Source: Larkinella punicea (GTDB lineage: Bacteria; Bacteroidota; Bacteroidia; Cytophagales; Spirosomataceae). From it: a DNA stretch of 64,000 nucleotides. The stretch's first letter is position 1, and the number at the start of each line of letters is the position of its first letter. The notes below the pieces were generated by a model that worked only from the letters and a program-made list of their open reading frames with translations, was not told where the DNA came from and did no database searches. Shown piece after piece: positions 17,260 to 26,299 of the stretch. The stretch is from contig NZ_QOWE01000002.1 of the NCBI RefSeq assembly GCF_003334855.1, forward strand, positions 248,001 through 312,000, given 5' to 3'. A program made the translations under genes and the position numbers.

Positions 17260-18384
17260 ATGAAAAAATTATTCACGGTAACCGCCCTGCTCTTTAGTCT
17301 GATGGTCAACGCGCAATCACCCAAAGAAGTCCTCTACGTCGGAACGTATTCGACCCGGGGCAGCGAAGGCATTTATGTGCTGGAATTTGACCGGGCCAAC
17401 GGCTCGCTGAAACAACTTCAGACGGTTTCGAACGCCAAAAGTCCTTCGTTTCTGGCAATCCATCCAACCGGCAAATTTCTGTATTCGGTCAACGAAGCGG
17501 CTCCCAATTCCGGGGGCGTCAGTTCCTACACCATCGAGCCCAAAACCGGCAAGCTGGCGATGATGAACCAGCAGTCGTCGCACGGCCGCGGTCCCTGCCA
17601 CATCGCCATCGACCAAACCGGCAAGCTGGCTTTTGTGTCGAACTACGGCGGAGGCACCTTCACGGTTCTGCCCATCCAGAACGACGGCACCCTGGCCCCC
17701 GCGACCGACACGCTTAAGTACGAAGGCAAAGGTCCCAACGCCCAGCGGCAGGAAAAACCGCACATTCACTCGGCCACGGTTTCACCCAACAACCGCTTTG
17801 TGTACGTCTGTGATCTCGGCACCGACAAGGTCTATATTTACGAATTTGACAAGGCAACCGGCAAAGTAAAACCGGCGGCAACGCCCTACGCGACGGTTTC
17901 GGCCGGTTCCGGACCGCGTCACATCACGATCCACCCCAACGGAAAATTCCTCTATCTGGTAGAAGAACTGACCTCCAGCGTCGCGACCTTCGCGCTCGAC
18001 AACAAAACCGGTGCGCTGACGATGATCCAGGACAACGTGAAAACGCTTCCGGACGATTTTACCGACAAAAACACCAGCGCCGACATCCACACGGACCCGA
18101 AAGGTAAGTTCCTTTACCACTCCAATCGCGGTTATAACGCGCTGGCGATCCTGTCGATTGCGAACGACGGCAAGGTGACGCTGATCGGTCAGCAGCCCAC
18201 CGACGGCAAAACGCCCCGCAACTTTCTGGTCGATCCAAAAGGCGAATACGTGTTTGCCGCCAACCAGGATACCGACAATATTGTGGTCTATAAACTGGAT
18301 TCGAAAACCGGCAAACTGACGCCCACCGGCACGCAGGTGAAAGTCCCCGCCCCGGTTTGTCTGAAGCTGTTTTCGGTGAAATAA
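17260..18384 (+). CDS. Secreted lactonase-family (7-bladed propeller) protein
   Basis: 374 residues with signal peptide MKKLFTVTALLFSLMVNAQS. The mature protein is a seven-fold repeat of beta-propeller blades with recurring phrases such as PTGKFLYSVNE, QTGKLAFVSNYGGG, PNNRFVYVCDLGTDKVY, PNGKFLYLVEEL and PKGEYVFAANQDTDNIVVY, characteristic of the YbhE/lactonase family (PF10282). Cytoplasmic members hydrolyse 6-phosphogluconolactone. This one is exported, so its natural substrate may be another lactone, and the Pgl assignment should be treated cautiously. It is transcribed alone, bounded by a terminator plus promoter element on the left and a strong convergent hairpin at 18414-18455 on the right. 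No truncation. Confidence 0.88.
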   Translation: MKKLFTVTALLFSLMVNAQSPKEVLYVGTYSTRGSEGIYVLEFDRANGSLKQLQTVSNAKSPSFLAIHPTGKFLYSVNEAAPNSGGVSSYTIEPKTGKLAMMNQQSSHGRGPCHIAIDQTGKLAFVSNYGGGTFTVLPIQNDGTLAPATDTLKYEGKGPNAQRQEKPHIHSATVSPNNRFVYVCDLGTDKVYIYEFDKATGKVKPAATPYATVSAGSGPRHITIHPNGKFLYLVEELTSSVATFALDNKTGALTMIQDNVKTLPDDFTDKNTSADIHTDPKGKFLYHSNRGYNALAILSIANDGKVTLIGQQPTDGKTPRNFLVDPKGEYVFAANQDTDNIVVYKLDSKTGKLTPTGTQVKVPAPVCLKLFSVK

Positions 18385-18413
18385 TTACAGCAGATTTGAG
18401 CCAACTGAGGGTT

Positions 18414-18455
18414 GCTGATCAAGATTTAATTGATTTAAATTAAATCTTGATCAGC
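18414..18455. terminator. Bidirectional terminator between convergent genes
   Basis: Perfect 17-bp arms at 18414-18430 and 18439-18455 with an 8-nt AT loop sit between the lactonase and methyltransferase stops. The AT-rich stem centre gives T-rich tracts on either strand. Confidence 0.75.
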
Positions 18456-18463
18456 GCACCTAC

Positions 18464-19366
18464 CTACACCTTCTCAAACACCAGCCGGTAATGATCCATC
18501 GTCTCGCGTTCGAAACAAACCCGGTTTGGGCTGACCCGGAAAACGGCAATCAGATCCCGCATGGCCTTGTTGGTTAGAAACCGGGGCAGCAGCGAAGCAT
18601 ACAACGCGTATTTCTTTAGATTAAAGGCCCGAAACCGCTTCCGCCATTGACCGATGGTTTCGATGTAATCGAGCCGTCCGCTGCTTTGCGAAATTAGCTT
18701 GAAATGAGGGGCCGCGTTGCGGATCACCTGCTCGGGGCCGTAGGGCAGCCACGAACCCGGAAACTGGGCAATCATCAACGCCAGTGAATACGAATCCGAG
18801 TCTTTGGGTGCCTCCAGACTGATTTCTTCCAGCGGCAGCATGTTCTTGCTGAAAACCATCGTCTGCATGTAAAACCGCCCGCCCACAGGGAGCAGGTTGT
18901 AGAGATTTTTGAAGAAATCGGCATAAACCGCGTCCTGCTGACCGGCTTTGTACTGCTCGATCGAACAGAAATGCTCCATACCACCAATGCAACTCACCGC
19001 GTCGAAAGTGCCGTAATCGGCGGGCGTAATCAGGCGGCAGTCTTTCACTTCCACCGTCAGTCCATTCTGCACACAGGCCGCAGCCTGCGCCGACGACAGC
19101 GTTACGCCCCGGCCAATGGCTCCCTGGCCTTTGATGTAGGTCAGGAACGGCCCCCAGCCGCAGCCCATGTCGAGCACTTTTGTGCCTTTGGTAATGTTCA
19201 GACTTTCTGCAATGAAACGGTGTTTCTGGCGTTGAGCCTCCTCCAGCGTCAGCTTAAAATTGCCATTGTACATCGCCCCACTGTAGTCGCCGGTTTGGCC
19301 CACACTGAGACGGAAAATTTGATCAATCGTGGAATACGTAAATTCTAAATCGTTTTGGGAAGCCAT
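18464..19366 (-). CDS. SAM-dependent methyltransferase, cyclopropane-fatty-acid-synthase-like
   Basis: About 300 residues with no signal peptide. The SAM-binding motif I is VLDMGCGWGPFLTYI near residue 65. An N-terminal approach segment (YSTIDQIFRLSVGQTGDYSGAMYNGNF) and the phrase LEEAQRQKHRFIAESLNI resemble the CFA synthase/CMAS group, in which YSCAYF and LEEAQ precede motif I. Later GGMEHF and FFKNLYNLLPVGGRFYMQTM fit the methyltransferase core. The enzyme would methylate or cyclopropanate a lipid or small hydrophobic substrate. It is shorter than E. coli CFA synthase because it lacks the N-terminal domain. An ATG at 19393 would add nine residues. It lies convergent with the lactonase and divergent from the DoxX-like gene. 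Confidence 0.78.
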   Translation of the reverse strand: MASQNDLEFTYSTIDQIFRLSVGQTGDYSGAMYNGNFKLTLEEAQRQKHRFIAESLNITKGTKVLDMGCGWGPFLTYIKGQGAIGRGVTLSSAQAAACVQNGLTVEVKDCRLITPADYGTFDAVSCIGGMEHFCSIEQYKAGQQDAVYADFFKNLYNLLPVGGRFYMQTMVFSKNMLPLEEISLEAPKDSDSYSLALMIAQFPGSWLPYGPEQVIRNAAPHFKLISQSSGRLDYIETIGQWRKRFRAFNLKKYALYASLLPRFLTNKAMRDLIAVFRVSPNRVCFERETMDHYRLVFEKV

Positions 19367-19613
19367 CGGTGGACACAAGCGGGTGTTCGCCAATTTAGTT
19401 TTTTTATGATTCCACTGAACAATTCATTCGTGAAAAATTTCCGCTAGCACGTTAAAAGGCAACGGGAAAAAGAAGCCGCTCTTCCCCGTTATTTTATCAC
19501 GATTGAACCCCGCGTGATTGTCGCAATCAGCCCCGTAGATTGCCGTTTTCACACGCTCTCCGAGTCCGGATCCGGGGGTAAATTTGTCCTGTAAACACAC
19601 AACACCTACTGCC

Positions 19614-20030
19614 ATGAAAAAGACGAAAATTTTGTACTGGGTTTTTACCGGATTATTCGCGTTTGTTATGCTGGGTTCTTCTATTCCCGATATTTTGGTT
19701 ATCCCGCAAGCCGTCGAAGGGTTTAAACAAATCAATCTACCCGCCTACCTGCTTCCGTTTCTGGGGTGGGCGAAACTGCTCGGCGTGATGGCCATTCTGG
19801 TTCCCGGTTTTCCCCGCATCAAGGAATGGGCGTATGCCGGATTGATCTTTGATTTACTGGGTGCCACCTATTGCGTATACAGCGCGGGGAAAGCAACAAT
19901 GGACTGGGCGCCGATGCTGTTTTTTGTGGCTTTAGGGGCTGCCTCATACGTTTTTTACCACAAAAAACGGGAGGCTGCAACTTTCCCCGAATCCGGAAAC
20001 CAGAATTCCCTGCGAGCGGTTTTAGGCTAG
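19614..20030 (+). CDS. DoxX-like small membrane protein
   Basis: 138 residues with four membrane helices (about 5-25, 48-68, 75-95, 100-120) and the family-typical phrases VMLGSSIPDIL, LPFLGWAKLLGVMAIL and WAYAGLIFDLLGATY, as in the DoxX-like family (PF13564). Function is not established for such proteins; some DoxX relatives join membrane redox or respiratory complexes. ATG at 19614 is used; upstream TTG codons were ignored. It is followed 31 bp later by the MFS gene on the same strand, so the two may form a transcript. Confidence 0.8.
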   Translation: MKKTKILYWVFTGLFAFVMLGSSIPDILVIPQAVEGFKQINLPAYLLPFLGWAKLLGVMAILVPGFPRIKEWAYAGLIFDLLGATYCVYSAGKATMDWAPMLFFVALGAASYVFYHKKREAATFPESGNQNSLRAVLG

Positions 20031-20061
20031 CGGACCGTTTGCCCCAGTAAACAACAGACTC

Positions 20062-21402
20062 ATGACGAACCGATTTTACGCCCTTCTCGCCAATACGCTA
20101 ACCGCTTCCGTCATCAACAATTGCGTCTGGTTTGCGCTGACGTTCTGGTTGTACCTTGAAACCAAATCGGTGGTCGCGACGTCGATTATGGCCGGTATTT
20201 ACCTGGGAACCGTCGCCGTTTCCGGCTTTTTTCTGGGTTCACTGGTCGACCACAACCGCAAGAAAACCGCCATGATGCTGTCGAGCGTGGGTTCTCTGGG
20301 GTTTTATCTGGTGGATTTGCTGCTTTACAGCACATTTCCATCCTCCACATTTTCCAACCCGTCAAGTCCTATCCTGTGGCTATTCATCCTGTTTGGGCTG
20401 CTGGGCGCCATTGCCGGCAACATTCGCAGCATTGCCATTGCCACACTGGTGACCATTCTGATCGACGAAGACCAGCGCGACAAAGCCAACGGACTGGTCG
20501 GCACGGCCAACGGCGTCTCATTTCTCGTCGCGTCCCTCTTCAGCGGTTTGGTGATCGGTTTTCTGGGCATGTTCTGGATGCTGGCGCTGGCCATTGCTCT
20601 GACGGCCCTGGTCATCGTTCACCTGGGACTCCTTTCGATTCCTGAACCGGAAATTGTCGTTGCGGAAACGAAACCCAATCACCTCGACATCCGGGGAACG
20701 CTGAAGTCCGTACAGCAGATTCCGGGTTTACTGGGACTCATTTTTTTCAACACCTTCAACAATTTCCTGGGTGGTGTTTTTATGTCGCTGATGGATGCCT
20801 ACGGACTGTCACTTGTTTCGGTGCAGGTCTGGGGTACGTTGTGGGGCGTGTTGAGTCTGGGCTTTATTGTCGGCGGCATGGTGGTGGCCCGTAATGGTCT
20901 GGGTGCCAAACCGCTCCGGACGCTTTTTCTGGCCAACATTGCCATGTGGACGGTTTGCATTTTCTTCACTATTCAGGCATCCATCATTCTGCTGGGGGTC
21001 GGGATGTTCATCTATCTCTGCCTGATTCCGGTGGTGGAAGCGGCTGAGCAAACCATCATTCAAAAATTGATTTCGCCCGAACGGCAGGGCCGGGTTTTCG
21101 GGTTTGCCCAGAGCGTCGAACAGGCGGCTTCTCCCATCACCGCGTTTATCATCGGCCCGATTGCTCAACTGGTGTTTATTCCTTTCATGACCACGGGTGC
21201 GGGCGTGGATCTGTTGGGTTCGTGGTTTGGTACCGGAAGTGCCCGGGGGCTGGCCCTGTTGTTTACCGTGACCGGAGTCATTGGTCTGCTCGTTACGCTG
21301 ATCGCCATGCGCTCCGATTCCTACAGAATTCTTTCCCGGAAATACCAGCAGGTACCCGAACTCGTTGATCCGGACCGGTCGGCCGGCGTTATTTCATCTT
21401 GA
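20062..21402 (+). CDS. MFS transporter, DHA3/EntS-like
   Basis: 446 residues with about 12 hydrophobic helices. The loop between helices 2 and 3 carries GSLVDHNRKKTAMM, corresponding to the MFS motif G-x-x-x-D-R-x-G-R-R. The overall sequence resembles the EntS/macrolide-efflux (DHA3) branch, which exports siderophores or drugs by proton antiport. The stop codon lies 9 bp from the stop of the convergent adenylation-carrier-thioesterase gene. Export of that enzyme's product is an attractive idea, but convergent orientation means they are not cotranscribed. No truncation; twelve-helix length is normal for the family. Confidence 0.85.
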   Translation: MTNRFYALLANTLTASVINNCVWFALTFWLYLETKSVVATSIMAGIYLGTVAVSGFFLGSLVDHNRKKTAMMLSSVGSLGFYLVDLLLYSTFPSSTFSNPSSPILWLFILFGLLGAIAGNIRSIAIATLVTILIDEDQRDKANGLVGTANGVSFLVASLFSGLVIGFLGMFWMLALAIALTALVIVHLGLLSIPEPEIVVAETKPNHLDIRGTLKSVQQIPGLLGLIFFNTFNNFLGGVFMSLMDAYGLSLVSVQVWGTLWGVLSLGFIVGGMVVARNGLGAKPLRTLFLANIAMWTVCIFFTIQASIILLGVGMFIYLCLIPVVEAAEQTIIQKLISPERQGRVFGFAQSVEQAASPITAFIIGPIAQLVFIPFMTTGAGVDLLGSWFGTGSARGLALLFTVTGVIGLLVTLIAMRSDSYRILSRKYQQVPELVDPDRSAGVISS

Positions 21403-21411
21403 GTCGATCGT

Positions 21412-23949
21412 TCACAAATTTAGTAAGCCGCCTACAATTGTCCCGATCCGATGGCTGTTGGTCGAATTCAAAACCTGATCGTGATTCGCTTCCAGCCAGT
21501 GTTCTTCATAGCCGGTTTTGGCAAACAACTGCCAGCGGAAATCGGGGCGGATTTCGTACTGAAAAGCGGACGAATCACTCGCCCGAAAGAGCACAATGGG
21601 GCAGGAAACCGGGGTTTTTACCTCGGCCTGCCGCGCGTATTGGTCGACCGCAGTGAAACACGGTTCCTGCCAACTGACGGCCTGAGTCCCCTTACCCAAA
21701 CGGGTCAACCGGTTGCGATAACGGGCAACGGCCCGCTGCCAACTGGCGTTCCAGTCGACAGCCCGCTCCGTCTTAAAACCCGCAAAAACCTTTCGCGCGA
21801 TCCGGTGTACATCTTTCTGCAAGGATTCCCGAAATGTGATTCGCCGGTAGAGGGGCGTGTCCAGTAAAACAAGCCGGTTCAGAGTCGGTTGCTGCCTTTG
21901 CTCCAGGGCCAAAGCCACCTGATAGGCCACCAATCCGCCAAACGAAAAACCAATGAGCAGGCTATCCGCCGGTTTATCGATCGCCCGAACCATCTGCCCG
22001 ACCAGATCAGCCAGCGGAATCAGCGCCCCGTCCACTGTATGCGGCTCATAATGAACGTAGTATACATTACAATGCTGATTCAGATGGCTTTCAATCCCGC
22101 GATACATTCGCCGATCACCCGGCAATGGCGGAATGAAATAGACGTGTTTCCGGTTGCGTTCGGGTTTATTCAACGGAATACACTGAACCCCTTGCCGGGC
22201 ATAGCCCGTCAGGTAATGCGCTAACGCTTTGGGTGTCGTATACGAAAAAACCGCCTGAACCGGCACGTTTTTTTCGATCCGGTTTTCCAATTCAGCCAGA
22301 CAGCTCTCCGCCATCAGCGAATCGCCACCGAGATCCTGAAAAAAATCATCATAGTCCGACAAGGCCGTTGCCAACCCCAGTTCTTTTTGCCAGACAGCCT
22401 TGATAAGCTGCACCAAATCTGGAGAACCAGCCCGGCATTCCGGGGAATTATCAGAAACGGGTTTCTCTGTTTCCGACAGAGCTGCTAAACGAAGTCGGTC
22501 AGTTTTTCCCGTTTTGGTCTGCGGCAACGCATCGAGCAGAATATACCGGTCGGGGAGCATAATGACCGGTAACCGCTGCGACAGGAACTGTCGCAGATGG
22601 GAAAGTTCAAAATCGGGTTCGGTACACAGAAAAGCTTTCAGAAAGAACCGGTTTTCGTGGGAGGTATCGTAAAGAACCGCAGCATTTTTTACGCCCTTCC
22701 CGCTTTTCAATTCCTGTTCGACTTGAATCAGGTTTACCTTTTGTCCGTTAATCTTGACTACAAAATCTGTTCGGCCACACCAGAACAAATACCCATAGGG
22801 GTCTAAAAAGCCCAGATCGCCGGTCGCATACGCAATCACTCCGTCGGGCAGGCGTTGGTAGGCCCGTTGCGTAGCGTCCAAATTATTCGGATAATCCGAG
22901 GGAATACCCGACGCCTGAACGATAATTTCACCCACCTGATTGTGAGGTAACGGCGCCCCCGTTTCGGACCGAATCCAAACCGTTCGCCCGGACACCGGTT
23001 TGCCCACCGAAAAAAGATGATCCGTTACCGGCGTGTCGGTTCGCAGTTTATAATCCGAAATCGTCCGGGTTTCGGTCGTTGCATAGGCCACCTGCAACGT
23101 CGTATGGGTCGAAAAACGTTTCTGAAAGCCTGTAATATCGGAGGGCTGTATGGGTTCGGCACCAATGGAAAGCATCCGCAAGCCGGCTAAAGTCTTAAAA
23201 TCCGTACCGGTTTTTAACAACAGCCGAAACGTACTGACCGACAAACTGCTGAATGTAATTTTCTGCTGCTGCCAGAAAACCGGCAACGACAACACGCCTT
23301 CTTTTTTCAGATCGTAAAACACCAGCGTAGCGCCCGTCAGCAGAGCCGGAAAAATGCAGGCCAGTGAGGCACTGAATTCGAGTGAAAACAGCAGATCGAT
23401 CCGGTCGGTAGCCGTAATTTCGTTGTCGGTTATTTGCCGGAACGTGTCGGCCAGGACACTCGCGTGCGAGTGGATCACCTGCTTTGGCTGGCCGGTGCTG
23501 CCCGAGGTCATAAAAAGGCAGAAGGGCGTTTCCGGTGGGACAATCGGGTACGAGTGCGCATCGAAACCGTCCGTCTGCACCATTTCGGGAAGCAGCGTTG
23601 GCAAGCCCGGATGGTTCGGAACGACCAGCGGCAAATCACTGATCAGGCACGGACAAGCCCGCGATTTCACGACGTTACTCAGGGATTCGGCGGATTGCCG
23701 ATGGATCGAATGGTAGTAATTGCCGGACAATAGAATTCCAAACAGAGCGGTAACGTGTTCCATTGGATCGTCGAGCAGAACGGGAATACACTGCTGTCTG
23801 AAATCCCGTGCCAATAACGCAGCAGCATACTGATGGACCCGATGAAACAACACGCTATACGTCATGGTGCGGTTTCCCTCGCAAAAAGCGGCTTTGGTGG
23901 AATAACGTTGAGCGATTTCCGTCCACCGAAGCCGAAATTCATCGTTCAT
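21412..23949 (-). CDS. Stand-alone NRPS-like enzyme: adenylation, carrier, thioesterase
   Basis: 845 residues in three modules. The adenylation domain (about 1-500) has A3 TSGSTGQPK near 148, a degenerate A5 (VAYATTETRT), A7/A8 YATGDLGF and GRTDFVVKINGQKV, and A10 LPQTKTGKTDR with the catalytic Lys. A carrier domain follows with the phosphopantetheine site LGGDSL near 538. A type I thioesterase ends the protein: nucleophile GFSFGG near 668, LLDTP, and a late NHDQVL histidine. There is no condensation domain. In the A4 region the sequence is EFSAS where amino-acid-activating NRPSs have FDxS; the Asp that grips the alpha-amino group is Ser, so the substrate is probably a carboxylic acid other than an alpha-amino acid. 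The start overlaps the GNAT gene by 11 bp. Product unknown. Confidence 0.88.
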   Translation of the reverse strand: MNDEFRLRWTEIAQRYSTKAAFCEGNRTMTYSVLFHRVHQYAAALLARDFRQQCIPVLLDDPMEHVTALFGILLSGNYYHSIHRQSAESLSNVVKSRACPCLISDLPLVVPNHPGLPTLLPEMVQTDGFDAHSYPIVPPETPFCLFMTSGSTGQPKQVIHSHASVLADTFRQITDNEITATDRIDLLFSLEFSASLACIFPALLTGATLVFYDLKKEGVLSLPVFWQQQKITFSSLSVSTFRLLLKTGTDFKTLAGLRMLSIGAEPIQPSDITGFQKRFSTHTTLQVAYATTETRTISDYKLRTDTPVTDHLFSVGKPVSGRTVWIRSETGAPLPHNQVGEIIVQASGIPSDYPNNLDATQRAYQRLPDGVIAYATGDLGFLDPYGYLFWCGRTDFVVKINGQKVNLIQVEQELKSGKGVKNAAVLYDTSHENRFFLKAFLCTEPDFELSHLRQFLSQRLPVIMLPDRYILLDALPQTKTGKTDRLRLAALSETEKPVSDNSPECRAGSPDLVQLIKAVWQKELGLATALSDYDDFFQDLGGDSLMAESCLAELENRIEKNVPVQAVFSYTTPKALAHYLTGYARQGVQCIPLNKPERNRKHVYFIPPLPGDRRMYRGIESHLNQHCNVYYVHYEPHTVDGALIPLADLVGQMVRAIDKPADSLLIGFSFGGLVAYQVALALEQRQQPTLNRLVLLDTPLYRRITFRESLQKDVHRIARKVFAGFKTERAVDWNASWQRAVARYRNRLTRLGKGTQAVSWQEPCFTAVDQYARQAEVKTPVSCPIVLFRASDSSAFQYEIRPDFRWQLFAKTGYEEHWLEANHDQVLNSTNSHRIGTIVGGLLNL

Positions 23950-24706
23950 ACAGGCGGTAACATTTATAAGGCGTCAACCCCACTTTTAACATGTTCCGGT
24001 AACTTGCGCCACCGTCGTAGGCCCACGAAATAATGCGCCGGGCATTTTGGGCATTTGCCCAGTTGAGACGCGTTACCAGCGCGGTCGTATGATACCCCCG
24101 GTTTCGGAAGGCGGGCAGGATGGCCCCTCCCGCCAGAAAAAAATCGCTTTCAATTCCGTACAAAACCGCAATTCCTACCGGCTCGGCCTGATCCCTGACC
24201 CGAAACAAGGCGATGTTTTCATTGTCCAGCAATTGCCCGAAATTAATGACCACGGGTGCCGTATTTTTCTGTTCCGACTCAAAAGCCGCCAGATAATCTT
24301 CGGTAAAATCAGGCAGCGTGGCTGCCTGAACCCGCTCAAGATGAAGACTTTCCGGGATCGGCTGCGGACGGTACTGAAGCGTCGGGTCCTCAACCGCCAT
24401 GAGCTTTTCTTTCAGGCGATACCCGTTTTCCAACAAAAACCGGTGCTGGGTCTCGTCACTACGGGCTTCGTCGAGGAGAAGTTTATGGTGATGAATGGAC
24501 CGGGAAGCATAAAACACGTTTGCCTGTCCGACAACGTCAGCGATCTCCACCGGTTCGTGGCATACGCAATAATTAAAGTAGCCGACTTCCGTAAAGGAAA
24601 GAAGCAAATGAGTAGGATACGATTCGATGCTGATTTTGCCGGTATTTTCGGCAACACCAGCGTAGCGACGGAGCCGTTCGACATCATATTCAAAAAATAA
24701 ATCCAT
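23939..24706 (-). CDS. GNAT-family N-acetyltransferase
   Basis: 255 residues. The C-terminal half has the GNAT acyl-CoA binding signature AILPAFRNRGYHTTALVTRLN (R-x-x-G-x-x motif) preceded by a strand-rich segment (EPVGIAVLYGIESDFFLAGG). The last residues (YRNMLKVGLTPYKCYRLYER) fit the final strands of the fold. The N-terminal half has no recognised motif and may be a degenerate second GNAT repeat. Its stop lies 11 bp inside the start of the downstream adenylation-carrier-thioesterase gene, a translational-coupling arrangement that suggests the two proteins act in one pathway, for example acylating or being fed by the carrier-bound product. The acceptor is unknown. The promoter for the pair must lie in 24707-24964. 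Confidence 0.8.
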   Translation of the reverse strand: MDLFFEYDVERLRRYAGVAENTGKISIESYPTHLLLSFTEVGYFNYCVCHEPVEIADVVGQANVFYASRSIHHHKLLLDEARSDETQHRFLLENGYRLKEKLMAVEDPTLQYRPQPIPESLHLERVQAATLPDFTEDYLAAFESEQKNTAPVVINFGQLLDNENIALFRVRDQAEPVGIAVLYGIESDFFLAGGAILPAFRNRGYHTTALVTRLNWANAQNARRIISWAYDGGASYRNMLKVGLTPYKCYRLYER

Positions 24707-25007
24707 GAATGGGTTAACGCAGGTTTAGAGAATGCAATAGTATCACTTTTTAGAAGAAGTAACCTTGTTGTATACTCAACCTTCGGTTCACCAGACTATC
24801 CATTTTCTCTTTCAAGGTTTTAAGCAACCTGAAAAAACTGAAAAATTTTGCCCCTCATTTTTCAGACCGAACAACAATTTACTTTAAATCGCGTTATGTA
24901 ATTGTATTTCGCTCGTAGTAAGGATAGCGACGGAGACGTGGATTATCCTTACAATCGGGTGAATAAAGAAAGCCAGAAGACCGAAGTCTTCTGGCTTTCT
25001 TTATATC
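24707..25007. other. Intergenic region upstream of GNAT/NRPS-like pair
   Basis: This 301-bp gap holds no credible gene. It contains an inverted repeat GTAAGGATA (24918-24926) against TATCCTTAC (24944-24952) and, further right, the terminator of the small secreted-protein gene. The left 150 bp should include the promoter for the leftward pair; no clear TAnnTTTG on the minus strand was recognised. Confidence 0.5.
24965..25002 (-). terminator. Terminator of the small secreted-protein gene
   Basis: Perfect 16-bp arms at 24965-24980 and 24987-25002 with a 6-nt loop lie 5 bp after the stop codon of the leftward gene at 25008; the arm is AG-rich on one side and ends in a TTTC run on the minus strand. 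Confidence 0.75.
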
Positions 25008-25400
25008 TCATTTTGGCTTTTCCTCCTTCGGTTTGAGACTTCCCCGCGCAATGGGTTCCGGTTTCGATTTGGGGTCGTTGAAACGCAGCAGCGTGGCCGT
25101 TGGGAATACGGCTTTGGGCGCTTTCAGAATAACGAGCTGATAGGACCGGGTACCGATCACCAGATTATAGTAAGACATATTGTTGTCTGCCGCCTGCGGC
25201 AATCCCCAATTCGCCACGGGTTCTTTCGCCAGCAACTTTTCGTCCTCTTCCGACAAAGCCGCAAAAACCGTGTCTGGCAAAAATTGCTTGCCGGTAACGC
25301 CTTCAATGGCCGTGACAACGGCGGGGGGAGTGGATTTGGTTTGCGCCGGGGCTGATACGCCTGGCATCAGCAAAGGCAATACAAAAAGCAGTATTTTCAT
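25008..25400 (-). CDS. Small secreted protein of unknown function
   Basis: 130 residues. A signal peptide (MKILLFVLPLLMPGVSAPAQ) precedes a mature part of about 110 residues with no motif I recognise. Visible traits are a central predicted beta stretch (MSYYNLVIGTRSYQLVILKAPKAVF) and a Lys/Pro/Glu-rich tail ending KPKEEKPK, probably unstructured. No Cys remains in the mature protein. It has its own downstream terminator, and a 275-bp gap separates it from the divergent RBBP9-like gene. The clean signal peptide and terminator support a real gene. Confidence 0.6.
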   Translation of the reverse strand: MKILLFVLPLLMPGVSAPAQTKSTPPAVVTAIEGVTGKQFLPDTVFAALSEEDEKLLAKEPVANWGLPQAADNNMSYYNLVIGTRSYQLVILKAPKAVFPTATLLRFNDPKSKPEPIARGSLKPKEEKPK

Positions 25401-25675
25401 GACGTTGAAGTAAATCCGTAGTTAATAAACTCATTTGTTGTCCGCTGGTTTATAAAATCGTGCGTATGGCCTTTGCTTTTCAACCATAAAACGGAACGAA
25501 TTTCTCTCATTAGGTAGGCAAAAAAGGGCAGAAAGTTTGTGTTCAGGCGGGTGGTATCATCCTCATCTTCCTAAAACCGACCCTTTTCCGGGAAAAGACG
25601 ATGGATTGGCTCATTTTGGGAACTAGTTGGCGGGAATTGGATTTAGCAGGTTAAAACCGTCCGTAACATCACGCT

Positions 25676-26215
25676 ATGAATTTTACATCCAACGTCCTCA
25701 TTCTCCCCGGTTTAGGCAACTCGGGTGAAAACCATTGGCAAAGTCTTTGGGAAAAGGAGTATCCTGATTTTAAACGGGTTCAGCAGAACGATTGGGAAAC
25801 CCCGGTTTGTGCAGACTGGATTCGACAGATTGACCAGGCCGTAGTAGATGAAGATCCCGCCAATGTCCTGCTTGTCGGTCACAGTTTGGCCTGCGCCACC
25901 ATCGCCTATTGGGCACAGGCCTTTCAGCGATCCATCAAAGGGGCTTTACTGGTTTCTCCCAGCGACACGGAGGCCGACTCGTATCCACCGGGAACGACCG
26001 GTTTCGCGCCCGTTCCGCTTTTTAAACTCCCCTTTCCTTCTATTGTCGTCGCCAGCAGCGACGATTTCTACGTCTCACTGGAACGAGCCGCTTTGTTTGC
26101 TCAGGCCTGGGGCAGTCAACTGGTCAATATTGGCGCAGCGGGCCATATCAATGTCCATTCAGGCTATGGAAACTGGCCAGAAGGGCTTCGTCTGCTCAAA
26201 GAATTAGAGTCGTAA
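25676..26215 (+). CDS. RBBP9/YdeN-family serine hydrolase
   Basis: 179 residues, cytoplasmic. The N-terminus VLILPGLGNSGENHWQSLWE, nucleophile motif VGHSLAC (Ser near residue 69) and C-terminal GHINVHSGYGNWPEG are the three signatures of the RBBP9/YdeN family (PF06821), small alpha/beta hydrolases. The acidic residue is probably in ASSDDFYVS. Substrates in bacteria are not established. The length is standard. The chitinase gene starts 85 bp downstream on the same strand, but a functional link is not obvious. Confidence 0.92.
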   Translation: MNFTSNVLILPGLGNSGENHWQSLWEKEYPDFKRVQQNDWETPVCADWIRQIDQAVVDEDPANVLLVGHSLACATIAYWAQAFQRSIKGALLVSPSDTEADSYPPGTTGFAPVPLFKLPFPSIVVASSDDFYVSLERAALFAQAWGSQLVNIGAAGHINVHSGYGNWPEGLRLLKELES

Positions 26216-26299
26216 TCATTGCCTAGCCCGGCAAACGTTGTTCATGTCGCCGTTGGTGTTAATTTTACAGCTTTTCGACCAAATGCATTGACCAACCTG

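Noticed and set aside
21412-23949. Atromentin or polyporic acid synthetase
   Set aside because: The A-T-TE layout is the same, but that alone does not set the substrate, and no aminotransferase or other pathway gene is nearby.
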